From the NCBI GenBank assembly GCA_003542385.1, contig DPKT01000288.1:401-12963 (forward strand): a stretch of DNA of 12,563 nt, given 5' to 3'. Shown here piece by piece: positions 1 through 6,842 of the stretch. Position numbers and translations under genes: made by a program. The notes beneath the pieces were generated by a model, which had not been told where the DNA came from, made no database searches, and saw only the letters and a list, made by a program, of their open reading frames with translations. Position 1 is the stretch's first letter. Each line of letters begins with the position of its first letter. The stretch is from Desulfomicrobium sp. (GTDB taxonomy: Bacteria; Desulfobacterota; Desulfovibrionia; Desulfovibrionales; Desulfomicrobiaceae).

Positions 1-1
1 G

Positions 2-136
2 GCGGCCAAGCAGACCATCGACATCCTGTGCATGCTCCAGGAAAAGACCAGGGGCAACCTGACGGACCAGGAAGCCCGACTGCTCAAGGACATGCTTTTC
101 GAACTGAGAATGAAATACGTGCAGAAGGCGAAATAG
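2..136 (+). CDS. DUF1844-like protein, C-terminal end (partial)
   Basis: Only the last 44 residues are in the window; the gene begins upstream. The visible part is one reading frame ending at TAG 134-136, with a helical, charged pattern (AKQTIDILCMLQEKT, then GNLTDQEARLLKDMLFELR). This resembles the C-terminal part of DUF1844 family proteins, small proteins of unknown function common in deltaproteobacteria. The family call comes from recognising the TIDxLxMLxEKTxGNL pattern and is not a database result. The stop codon is built into the ribosome binding site of argC (TAGGAGA), so the two genes are probably cotranscribed and translationally linked. No biochemical role can be given. Confidence 0.7.
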   Translation, partial: AAKQTIDILCMLQEKTRGNLTDQEARLLKDMLFELRMKYVQKAK

Positions 137-146
137 GAGAACGGGC

Positions 147-1196
147 ATGGCAAAGCGCGTCGGACTGGTCGGGGTGACCGGCTACACGGGAATGGAACTG
201 ACCCGCATCCTGCTGGATCACCCGGGGCTGCAGCTGACCCAGGTCACCTCCCGCAAGGAGGCCGGTCAGCCCCTGCGGAAGATTTATCCCTTCCTGCAGG
301 GCACGGAATTGGGGGACCTGCAGATCACAGCGCCGGACAGCTCGTACCTGGCCGAGAACTGCGACCTGGTCTTCCTGGCCGTCCCCCACGGCACGGCCAT
401 GGAGATGGCCGCCGAGCTACGGGAGAAGGGGGCCAGGGTCGTGGATCTTAGCGCCGATTTCCGCCTGCGCGACCGCGAGGTCTACGAGAGCTGGTACGGC
501 GTGACGCATACCCGCGAGGCCCTGCTGCCCGAGGCCGTCTACGGCCTGCCGGAACTCTACGCCGAAAAGATCGCCGGCGCCTCCCTGGTGGCCAACCCGG
601 GCTGCTACCCGACCTCGGCCATCCTGGCCCTGTACCCGGCCCTGCAGGCCGGCCTCGTCTCGGCCGAGGACCTGGTCATCGACTCCAAGTCCGGAACCAC
701 CGGCGCCGGGCGAAAGGCGGCCGTGGGCACGCTCTTCTGCGAGGTCTCGGACACCTTCCGGGCCTACAACCTGACCAAGCACCGCCACACCCCGGAGATC
801 GAGCAGGAGCTGGGTCTGGCCGCGGGCCGGGACATCCGCCTGTCCTTCAACACGCACCTTCTGCCCATCAACCGCGGCATCCTGACCACGGCCTACGCCA
901 AGCTCTCGCCGGGCGCGGGGCCCGAAGAGATTCGCGCCTGCTACGAGCGCTTCTATGCCGGGAAGAAGTGGGTCCGCCTGCTGCCCGCCGGGACCCTGCC
1001 CGAGACCAGATGGGTGCGCGGCACCAACTTCTGCGACATCGGTTTGGTCACGGACCCGCGCACGGACCGTCTCATCGCGCTCTCGGCCATCGACAATCTC
1101 TGCCGCGGGGCGTCGGGCCAGGCCGTGGCCAACGCGAACCTCATGCTCGGACTGGCCGAGGATGCGGGATTGCCCAGGGCCGCCCTCATGCCGTAG
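147..1196 (+). CDS. argC: N-acetyl-gamma-glutamyl-phosphate reductase
   Basis: This cytoplasmic enzyme of arginine biosynthesis reduces N-acetyl-glutamyl-5-phosphate with NADPH to N-acetyl-glutamate semialdehyde. The 349-residue length is normal for the family. The N-terminal dinucleotide-binding loop GVTGYTG is at residues 9-15. The catalytic cysteine is Cys153 in NPGCYPT (150-156), and the conserved histidine region KHRHTPE is near 211-217. KSGTTGAGRK (181-190) is also typical. The ATG at 147 is chosen because AGGAGA (135-140) lies six bases upstream and the Rossmann loop starts at once. It follows the DUF1844-like gene by ten bases and precedes an EAL/HDOD gene by eight, so argC sits inside an operon-like run rather than with other arg genes. 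The protein looks intact and the call is secure. Confidence 0.96.
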   Translation: MAKRVGLVGVTGYTGMELTRILLDHPGLQLTQVTSRKEAGQPLRKIYPFLQGTELGDLQITAPDSSYLAENCDLVFLAVPHGTAMEMAAELREKGARVVDLSADFRLRDREVYESWYGVTHTREALLPEAVYGLPELYAEKIAGASLVANPGCYPTSAILALYPALQAGLVSAEDLVIDSKSGTTGAGRKAAVGTLFCEVSDTFRAYNLTKHRHTPEIEQELGLAAGRDIRLSFNTHLLPINRGILTTAYAKLSPGAGPEEIRACYERFYAGKKWVRLLPAGTLPETRWVRGTNFCDIGLVTDPRTDRLIALSAIDNLCRGASGQAVANANLMLGLAEDAGLPRAALMP

Positions 1197-1204
1197 GCAC
1201 GGAC

Positions 1205-2452
1205 ATGACCGAAAGCGAACCCGAAAAGCTCTACGACCGGATCTTCGTCGCCCGCCAGCCCATCTTCGGCGCGGACATGAAGGTCTGGGGCTACGAACTC
1301 CTCTTCCGGCACGGCGACACGCAGGCGGCCGCCATCACCGACGGCGACCAGGCCACGACCCAGGTCATCGCCGACGGGTTCACCCTGGCCTCGCGCGGCA
1401 TGCGCAAGGGGGCAAGGGCATTGGTCAATTTCCCGCGCAACGTGCTCGTCGGCGCGGCGGCCTTCGTGCTCCCTCCCGAGCGCTGCGTGGTGGAGATACT
1501 GGAGACGGTGGAGCCCGAGGCCGAGGTCATGGAGGCCTGTCGGGAGCTCAAGAGGCGCGGCTACACCCTGGCCCTGGACGACTTCGTCGGGCAGCCCGGG
1601 TTCGAGCCCCTGTGCGAGGTCGCGGACATCGTCAAGGTCGACATCCTGCACAAGAAGCCGGCCGAGGTCATGGACATCGTCAAGGGTCTGCGCCCCTACA
1701 AGGCGCGGCTCCTGGCCGAGAAGGTCGAGAACCTCGACATGTTCACGGTCTGCAAGCGCCTCGGGTTCACCTATTTCCAGGGGTATTTCTTCAGCAGGCC
1801 CGAGATCATTCCCGGCCGCAAGCTCTCCGCCAGCCAGACGACGAAGATCAAGATCCTGAAGGAACTGAACCAGGCGGACACGGAGCAGGACAGGCTGGTC
1901 GAGATCATCCAGACGGACCTCTCCATCTCCTACCGCCTCCTGCAGTACATAAACTCGGCCCGCTTCGGCCTCAGGGGCAAGATCGAGTCCATCCAGCGGG
2001 CCGTGAACATGCTCGGCCGGCAGAATCTGCGCCAGTGGCTGCAGGTCATCATCCTGTCCGACATGAACAGCACGGACAAAGCCCAGGAACTGGTGCGCAT
2101 CTCCGTGCGGCGAGGTCGGTTCCTGCAGCTCCTGGCGGCCGACCGGCCGACCCCCTTCGGCTCCGACAGCATGTTCCTGCTGGGCTTTTTCTCCGTCCTG
2201 GACGCCATCCTCGACCAGTACATGGACCAGCTGCTGGAGGAGATTTCCCTCGATGCCGACATCAAGGCCGCCCTGACCGACCCCAAGAACCCGGCCGCGG
2301 TCTGGCTCGGGCTCCTCGACGAACTCGACCGCGGCAACTGGGGGCGGCTCGAAGCCAGGGCCGCTGCCATGGGCATCCCCATGGACCTGGTGGACCGGGC
2401 TTCCATCGACGCGGCGGCCTGGACCGACGAGGTCATGGGCGGGGCGTTTTAA
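1205..2452 (+). CDS. EAL-like/HDOD signalling protein (YuxH/CdgJ type), copy 1
   Basis: A 415-residue cytoplasmic regulator with an N-terminal EAL-like domain (about 8-205) and a C-terminal HDOD domain (about 210-400). The EAL part opens with VARQPIF (15-21) and YELLFR (30-35, in place of EAL). It keeps N75, E97, D125-D126, K144, E172 and Q192 at positions that align with c-di-GMP phosphodiesterase residues, but the DDFGTG loop is replaced by DDFVGQPG. The HDOD core is seen as QTDLSISYRLLQYINS (236-251) and AVNMLGRQNLRQWLQ (266-280). HDOD proteins are usually protein-interaction or signal-output modules; enzymatic activity is doubtful. The start at 1205 is supported by alignment with the downstream paralogue, though the ribosome site is weak. 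Eight bases after argC suggests coupling. The ligand and partner are unknown. Confidence 0.88.
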   Translation: MTESEPEKLYDRIFVARQPIFGADMKVWGYELLFRHGDTQAAAITDGDQATTQVIADGFTLASRGMRKGARALVNFPRNVLVGAAAFVLPPERCVVEILETVEPEAEVMEACRELKRRGYTLALDDFVGQPGFEPLCEVADIVKVDILHKKPAEVMDIVKGLRPYKARLLAEKVENLDMFTVCKRLGFTYFQGYFFSRPEIIPGRKLSASQTTKIKILKELNQADTEQDRLVEIIQTDLSISYRLLQYINSARFGLRGKIESIQRAVNMLGRQNLRQWLQVIILSDMNSTDKAQELVRISVRRGRFLQLLAADRPTPFGSDSMFLLGFFSVLDAILDQYMDQLLEEISLDADIKAALTDPKNPAAVWLGLLDELDRGNWGRLEARAAAMGIPMDLVDRASIDAAAWTDEVMGGAF

Positions 2453-2506
2453 GGGCCGCGGCTTGAAAATGATCCCGGGCAACTGTAAGGACAACTCTGG
2501 AACCCC

Positions 2507-3751
2507 ATGATGGAAGAGCAGTACCCGGAACAACTCTACGACAAGATCTGTGTCGCCAGGCACCCCATCTTCACCGCGGACATGCAGGTGTGGGGGTACG
2601 AGCTGCTTTTCCGCCACCAGGAGGACATCCAGTCGGCCGTCTTCACGGACGGCGACCAGGCCACCAGCCAGATCATCACCGACGGCTTCAGCCTGGCCGC
2701 TCCGGGGCTGCGCAAGGGCTCCAAGGCGCTCATCAATTTTCCGCGTAACATCCTTGTGGGCGCGGCCCCCTATGTGCTCCCGCCCGAACGCTGCGTGGTG
2801 GAGATCCTGGAATCCGTCAGGCCAGAGCCCGAGGTCATCCAGGCCTGCCACGAACTGAAGAAGCGGGGCTACGTCCTGGCCCTGGACGACTACGAGGGCG
2901 CCCCGGGCCTCGAACCCCTGTGCGAGCTGGTGGACATCATCAAGGTCGACATCCTGCACAAGTCACCGAAAGAGGTCCGGACCATCGTCGAGGGGGCCTC
3001 GCGATACAAGGCGGCCCTCCTGGCCGAGAAGGTCGAGACCCACGACATCTTCAAGGTCTGCAAGAATCTCGGCTTCACCTATTTCCAGGGTTTCTTCTTC
3101 AACCGCCCCGAGATCATTCCCGGCCGCAAGCTCTCGGCCAGCCAGGTCACGAAGCTCAAGCTCCTGAAGGAGCTGGGCGCCCTGGACACGAACCCCGACC
3201 GTCTGGTGGAGATCATCCAGACGGACCTGTCCATCTCCTACCGCCTGCTCAAATACATCAACTCGGCCTTCTTCGGCCTGCAGGTCGAGGTCACGTCCAT
3301 CCCCCGCGCCGTGGCAATGCTCGGCTGCCAGAACATGCGCCAGTGGCTGCAGGTGGTCATCCTCTCGGACATGAACACCACGGACAAGGCCCAGGAACTG
3401 GTCCGCATCTCCGTGCAGCGGGCCCGCTTCCTGCAACTGCTGTCCATGCGCCACCCCACCCCCTTCGACCAGGACAGCATGTTCCTGATGGGCTTTTTCT
3501 CGCTGCTGGACGCCATCCTGGACCAGTCCATGTCGACGGTACTGGAGGAGATCCCGCTGGATCCCGCCCTGAAGAAGGCGTTGGTCGACCCGGCCAGCGC
3601 CGACTCGAAGTGGATCGGGCTGCTCGACGAAATCGACCGCTGCAACTGGGCCAGGCTGAACGGCAAGGCCGCGCAGATGGGGCTGTCCATGGCGCTCATC
3701 AGCAGGCTGTCCGCCGAGGCCACGGCCTGGGCCAACGAGGTGCTGACCTGA
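2507..3751 (+). CDS. EAL-like/HDOD signalling protein (YuxH/CdgJ type), copy 2
   Basis: A 414-residue paralogue of the gene just upstream, alignable from end to end with almost no gaps and, judged by eye, about two thirds identical. It has the same order: EAL-like domain (VARHPIF 16-22, YELLFR 31-36, E99, D127-D128, K146, E174, Q194), then HDOD from about residue 213. The loop after DD is YEGAPG rather than the canonical FGTG, so phosphodiesterase activity is doubtful here too. ATG 2507 is immediately followed by a second in-frame ATG at 2510; the nearest purine-rich stretch (AAGGA, 2487-2491) is rather far upstream, so the exact start could be either. The spacer from copy 1 is 54 bases with no visible terminator, which favours one transcript. 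The family is clear; the function is inferred only as signalling. Confidence 0.88.
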   Translation: MMEEQYPEQLYDKICVARHPIFTADMQVWGYELLFRHQEDIQSAVFTDGDQATSQIITDGFSLAAPGLRKGSKALINFPRNILVGAAPYVLPPERCVVEILESVRPEPEVIQACHELKKRGYVLALDDYEGAPGLEPLCELVDIIKVDILHKSPKEVRTIVEGASRYKAALLAEKVETHDIFKVCKNLGFTYFQGFFFNRPEIIPGRKLSASQVTKLKLLKELGALDTNPDRLVEIIQTDLSISYRLLKYINSAFFGLQVEVTSIPRAVAMLGCQNMRQWLQVVILSDMNTTDKAQELVRISVQRARFLQLLSMRHPTPFDQDSMFLMGFFSLLDAILDQSMSTVLEEIPLDPALKKALVDPASADSKWIGLLDEIDRCNWARLNGKAAQMGLSMALISRLSAEATAWANEVLT

Positions 3752-3808
3752 AACGCAGCACCCCCAACCCGAAACGGCCCGGCCACGTGCCGTCCCACCG
3801 GAAACCCC

Positions 3809-4591
3809 ATGCCTGAGATGCAGTTCCCGCCAGTCCTCTTCCATGCCGCGGCCCTCATCCTGGGCCTGTGCCTGGGCAGCTTCTACAACGTCTGCGTCCA
3901 CCGCTACCTCACGGGGCAGTCCGTGGTCAGCCCCGGCTCCCATTGTCCGGCCTGCGGACACGTCCTGTCCTGGTGGGAGAACATCCCGGTCCTCTCCTAC
4001 GTGCTGCTGGGCGCCAGATGCCGGTCCTGCAAGGGAGGCATCCACTGGCGCTACCCGGCCGTTGAGCTTCTGTCCGGCGTGCTCTCCCTGCTGTTCGCAC
4101 TGAAATTCGGCCCCTCCCTGCAGTGGGCCGTGTACATGGTCTTTCTGGGCATCTTCCTGGTGGCCAGCTTCATCGATCTCGACTCCTTCATCCTGCCGGA
4201 CATCCTGACCTGGCCGGCGGCCGCCCTGGCCCTGACAACCCCGCTCTACCTGCCCGTGGACTGGCTGGAAACGGCGCTGGGGAGCCTCTTCGGGGCGGGC
4301 GTCTTCCTGCTGCTGCAGCAGGCTTACCTGCGCCTGCGCGGCCTCGACGCCCTGGGCACGGGGGACATCAAGCTGATGCTCAGCCTCGGCGCCCTGACCG
4401 GCCTGTCCCGCCTCCCCCTCATGATCCTGCTCGCCGCGGTCTCGGCCCTGCTCGTGGCCGTGGTCTACATGCGCAGGCCCGATGCGCAGGGCATGCGCAC
4501 GGCCGTGCCGTTCGGCCCCTTCCTCTGCCTCGGGGCGGTGCTGACGCTGCTCTGGGGCGACGCGATCCTGGACTGGATTCTCTTCCTGTAA
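3809..4591 (+). CDS. pilD: Type IV prepilin peptidase / N-methyltransferase (A24 family)
   Basis: An inner-membrane bifunctional enzyme that cleaves the leader of type IV pilins or type II secretion pseudopilins and methylates the new N-terminus. The 260-residue protein starts with a membrane segment followed by the methyltransferase region GSFYNVCVHR (23-32). Two zinc-type pairs, C46-x2-C49 and C71-x2-C74, follow. The aspartic protease signature is present as DLDSFILPD (123-131) and GTGDIK (183-188), which supply the two catalytic aspartates. About seven hydrophobic segments are visible. The length is typical. ATG 3809 has a poor ribosome site; ATG 3818 is an alternative only three codons later. 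It lies 57 bases after the HDOD pair, with no pilin or secretion genes in view, so its substrates are probably encoded elsewhere. PilD, GspO or TapB naming cannot be decided from sequence. Confidence 0.93.
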   Translation: MPEMQFPPVLFHAAALILGLCLGSFYNVCVHRYLTGQSVVSPGSHCPACGHVLSWWENIPVLSYVLLGARCRSCKGGIHWRYPAVELLSGVLSLLFALKFGPSLQWAVYMVFLGIFLVASFIDLDSFILPDILTWPAAALALTTPLYLPVDWLETALGSLFGAGVFLLLQQAYLRLRGLDALGTGDIKLMLSLGALTGLSRLPLMILLAAVSALLVAVVYMRRPDAQGMRTAVPFGPFLCLGAVLTLLWGDAILDWILFL

Positions 4592-4646
4592 CGACTGCAT
4601 GTGCGGTTTGCGGCGCTGTTGCGGTCCTGGCGCGTCCGCAAGCGAG

Positions 4647-4717
4647 TTGATCAATCAATGTATTGGTTGGTTGAGCAATGCATGTGCGGACGAAAAGAAG
4701 ATTGCTCGGTTGATCAA
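4647..4717. repeat. Two TTGATCAA palindromes, 63 bp apart
   Basis: The same 8-bp palindrome occurs at 4647-4654 and 4710-4717. The 63-bp spacing is very close to six helical turns, so both would face the same side of the DNA. The half-site resembles the TTGAT arm of FNR/CRP-family sites, but the N4 spacer of such sites is missing. A paired regulator site is an inference. Confidence 0.4.
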
Positions 4718-4770
4718 ATAAGCGCTTTTATATTGACCTTTTGCCCCTCTTTTGGATAGCCAAACCTGTT

Positions 4771-4793
4771 GCAAAAATCCCAAGGATTTTTGT
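4771..4793. promoter_or_regulatory. Perfect 9-bp hairpin (CAAAAATCC / GGATTTTTG)
   Basis: CAAAAATCC at 4772-4780 and GGATTTTTG at 4784-4792 are exact complements around a CAA loop; a G-T pair extends the stem by one. It is too AT-rich and has no following T run beyond the stem itself, so it is not a typical terminator. It could be an operator or, if transcription starts upstream of it, a leader hairpin. Confidence 0.4.
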
Positions 4794-4839
4794 TCACATT
4801 CTCCTTGTTACTGCTCTTTCCGTGGGAAGTAGTCAGCCG

Positions 4840-4855
4840 GTTCAGCCGGCTGAAC
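4840..4855. promoter_or_regulatory. Perfect 16-bp palindrome, candidate operator of ech
   Basis: GTTCAGCCGGCTGAAC reads the same on both strands. A third half-site, TCAGCCGG at 4833-4840, lies directly upstream in the same orientation as the left arm, nine bases before its copy at 4842-4849. The palindrome abuts a good -10-like hexamer (TATACT, 4857-4862), a position suited to a regulator controlling that promoter. The binding protein cannot be named from the sequence. Confidence 0.55.
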
Positions 4856-4856
4856 T

Positions 4857-4862
4857 TATACT
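4857..4862 (+). promoter_or_regulatory. Candidate -10 element for the ech operon
   Basis: TATACT matches five of six bases of the sigma-70 -10 consensus and would give a start of transcription near 4869, about 40 bases before the echA ATG. There is no recognisable -35 hexamer 16-18 bases upstream (that stretch reads AGTCAGCCGG), so the promoter would need an activator or is not the real one. A TTGACC at 4733-4738 is a possible alternative -35, but its partner is weak. Confidence 0.35.
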
Positions 4863-4907
4863 GGCGTCTATGGTGACTGGACAAAATTGCAAGGAGGTTT
4901 TTTGCCT

Positions 4908-6842
4908 ATGCTAGCCCCGCAACTGATAGGGATTAGCATCGCCCTGCCGTTCATCGCGGCAGTGTTGTGTCTGATCAATGTCAAACCCCTGAGGTCCGCG
5001 CTGGTTATCGGAACCGGCGTGGTCGTCTCCGTCGCATCGCTTGCGCTGGTGCAGTCGGGGGCGATTTCCTTCACGCCCGAGAGTTTTCTCGGGATCAACC
5101 CCGACGGCCTGATCGCCATCCTCGATTTCGCGCTCCTGTTCGTCATCCTCGGCATAGCCTACCGGATGAAGAACAAGCTCATCGCCGTCCTGACCCTGCT
5201 GCAGATCGTGCCCCTGGCCTTTCTCGAGCTGTTCATGAACCCCGGCGAGAACATGGGGCCCGCGATCTACGTGGACCAGTTCTCCATGATCATGTGCATG
5301 GTCATCTCCATCGTCGGGTCGCTCATCTGCGTGTACGGCCTGGCCTACATGAAGGAGCACGAGCACCATCTGAAGCTGGCCACGTCCCGGCAGGGGCGCT
5401 TCTTTTTCTTCATGGTCCTGTTCCTGGGCGCCATGAACGGGCTGGTCTTCTCCAACAACCTGCTGTGGCTGTATTTCTTCTGGGAAGTGACGACGTTCTG
5501 CTCGTTCATGCTCATCAAGCATGACGACACCGAGATCGCGGTCAAGAACGCCACCCGTGCCCTGTGGATGAACATGCTGGGCGGCGTGGCCTTCGTCCTG
5601 GCGCTGGTCATCTTCCGCTCCCAGGGCCTGCCCCTGTCCCTGCAGGAGATCATCACCGCGGAATCCGCCTCCAAGCTGATCCTGCTTCCCGTGGGCCTTT
5701 TGTGCTTCGCCGGCTTCACCAAGGCCGCCCAGCTTCCCTTCCAGAGCTGGCTGTGCGGCGCCATGGTCGCACCGACGCCCATCTCCGCGCTGCTGCACTC
5801 GAGCACCATGGTCAAGGCGGGCGTGTACCTGGTCATCCGCCTGGCCCCGGCCTTCGCCGGCACCGTCTTCAGCAACTACGTGGCCCTGTTCGGCGCCGTG
5901 ACCTTCCTGGGCGCCGCCGTCCTGGCCCTGTCCCAGAGCAACGGCAAGAAGATCCTGGCCTACTCGACCATCAGCAACCTCGGCATGATCGTGGCCTGCG
6001 CGGGCATCAACACGCCTGCGGCCATGGCCGCGGCCGTGCTCCTGATCGTCTTCCACGCCATCTCCAAGGCCCTCATGTTCCTGTGCGTCGGCACCATCGA
6101 GCAGCACATCGGCAGCCGCGACATCGAGGACATGCGCGGCCTGATCAATGTCATGCCCCGCACGACCATGGTCGCCGTCATCGGCATCGTGACCATGTTC
6201 CTGCCGCCCTTCGGCGCCCTGCTGTCCAAGTGGATGGCCGTCGAAGCCTCGGCCCACCTGCCGCTGGTCGTGCTCATGCTGGCCGTCGGGTCGGCCCTGA
6301 CCATGGTCTTCTGGGGCCGCTGGCTCGGCCTGCTCATGACCTCCGTGGTGCCGGACAAGGCGCCCCTGGCCGAAAGCCAGCCCTGCCTGACCCGCCTGCC
6401 GCTCCTGACTCTGGCCGTGGCCGCGGTCCTGATCAGCTTCGTGGCCCCGGGCCTCTACACCTCCATGGTGCTGCCGGTCCTGGAGCGCTTCTACGACACC
6501 GACCTCTACATCGCGGCCCGCGGCGTTATCTCCAACAACATCGGCATGTTCGCACTGTACCCGGTGTTCGTGGTCATGACCCTGGGCGTCATCTACGCGG
6601 TGCGCGCCTCATCCTCCAAGCGCCTCATCAAGCGCGGCAACTACGTCACGCCGTACGTGTGCGGCCTGCAGGACCCCGGCGATTCGCGCAAACTCGGCTT
6701 CAAGGGCCCCCTTGGCGTATGGGCCGACTTCAAGACCACGAACTGGTACATGCAAAGCCTCATTGGCGAATCCCGGATCACCGGTTGGATCAACCTGGTC
6801 GCCATCGGCATTCTGATCATCTTGCTGGCGGGGGTGTTCTAA
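4908..6842 (+). CDS. echA: Ech hydrogenase membrane subunit EchA (NuoL-like)
   Basis: The large ion-translocating membrane subunit of the energy-converting [NiFe] hydrogenase, homologous to the antiporter-type NuoL subunit of complex I. The 644-residue protein is almost entirely hydrophobic segments. Key antiporter-family residues can be seen: the glutamate in FFWEVTTF (E193), the lysine in FTKAAQLPFQSWL (K272) and the histidine in PTPISALLHSSTMVKAGVY (H297). The C-terminal hydrophilic part with NYVTPYVCGLQDPG is typical of EchA-like proteins. ATG 4908 is preferred because AAGGAGG (4891-4897) lies ten bases upstream; in-frame TTG codons at 4887 and 4902 are before or too close to that site. 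It is the first gene of a six-gene operon, and its stop codon directly abuts the start of echB. The subunit family is secure; the translocated ion (H+ or Na+) is not shown. Confidence 0.94.
   Translation: MLAPQLIGISIALPFIAAVLCLINVKPLRSALVIGTGVVVSVASLALVQSGAISFTPESFLGINPDGLIAILDFALLFVILGIAYRMKNKLIAVLTLLQIVPLAFLELFMNPGENMGPAIYVDQFSMIMCMVISIVGSLICVYGLAYMKEHEHHLKLATSRQGRFFFFMVLFLGAMNGLVFSNNLLWLYFFWEVTTFCSFMLIKHDDTEIAVKNATRALWMNMLGGVAFVLALVIFRSQGLPLSLQEIITAESASKLILLPVGLLCFAGFTKAAQLPFQSWLCGAMVAPTPISALLHSSTMVKAGVYLVIRLAPAFAGTVFSNYVALFGAVTFLGAAVLALSQSNGKKILAYSTISNLGMIVACAGINTPAAMAAAVLLIVFHAISKALMFLCVGTIEQHIGSRDIEDMRGLINVMPRTTMVAVIGIVTMFLPPFGALLSKWMAVEASAHLPLVVLMLAVGSALTMVFWGRWLGLLMTSVVPDKAPLAESQPCLTRLPLLTLAVAAVLISFVAPGLYTSMVLPVLERFYDTDLYIAARGVISNNIGMFALYPVFVVMTLGVIYAVRASSSKRLIKRGNYVTPYVCGLQDPGDSRKLGFKGPLGVWADFKTTNWYMQSLIGESRITGWINLVAIGILIILLAGVF

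Larger units (their letters stand above)
1205..3751 (+). repeat. Tandem gene duplication (direct repeat of about 1.25 kb)
   Basis: The two EAL/HDOD genes are a diverged direct repeat with an offset near 1305 bases. Short exact matches survive at the DNA level, for example 29 identical bases at 1799-1827 and 3107-3135. Most differences fall at third codon positions or are conservative replacements, so both copies appear to be under selection for protein function. Confidence 0.85.
4592..4907. other. Non-coding, palindrome-rich region upstream of ech
   Basis: This 316-base stretch has no convincing gene and is clearly richer in A and T than its neighbours, especially from about 4645 to 4830. 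It holds an 11-base direct repeat (TGCATGTGCGG at 4596-4606 and 4679-4689), two copies of the palindrome TTGATCAA (4647-4654 and 4710-4717), a GU-tolerant hairpin (4651-4659 with 4666-4674), the inverted pair GAGCAAT/ATTGCTC (4673-4679 and 4701-4707), a perfect 9-bp hairpin (4772-4792) and a 16-bp palindrome (4840-4855). It is most simply read as the control region of the hydrogenase operon. No strong terminator for the prepilin peptidase gene is visible. Confidence 0.7.

Noticed and set aside
953..2959. 668-codon open frame on the minus strand opposite argC and the EAL/HDOD genes
   Set aside because: It is a shadow of GC-rich coding sequence. Its internal repetition simply mirrors the duplicated genes on the plus strand, and the protein is a low-complexity mix of D, G, Q, V and H.
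4619..4641. Hairpin TTGCGG/CCGCAA as terminator of the prepilin peptidase gene
   Set aside because: The stem has only six pairs, the loop is long and no T run follows.
2963..4654. 563-codon open frame on the minus strand
   Set aside because: It lies opposite well-supported genes (EAL/HDOD copy 2 and prepilin peptidase), is rich in Q, G, H and D and matches no fold, the usual product of codon bias on the other strand.
4647..4658. FNR-like site TTGAT..ATCAA
   Set aside because: The arms are separated by two bases, not the four required for an FNR/CRP dimer.
4599..4721. 40-codon frame (MCGLRRCCG...) in the ech upstream region
   Set aside because: It has no ribosome binding site, it begins eight bases after the prepilin peptidase stop, and it spans the repeated elements; it is probably chance, though ribosome profiling could overturn this.
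4758..4773. Possible sigma-54 promoter ending in TTGCA before echA
   Set aside because: The -12 part fits, but the -24 part reads AGCCAA instead of TGGCAC and lacks the essential GG.
4592..4907. CRISPR array or mobile-element ends in the repeat-containing gap
   Set aside because: The repeats are 8-11 bases, occur only twice and are not regularly spaced; there is no transposase, terminal repeat or target duplication.
4911..6257. 448-codon open frame on the minus strand inside echA
   Set aside because: It is antisense to a clear NuoL-like membrane protein; the H/G/D/Q-rich translation reflects hydrophobic codons read backwards.
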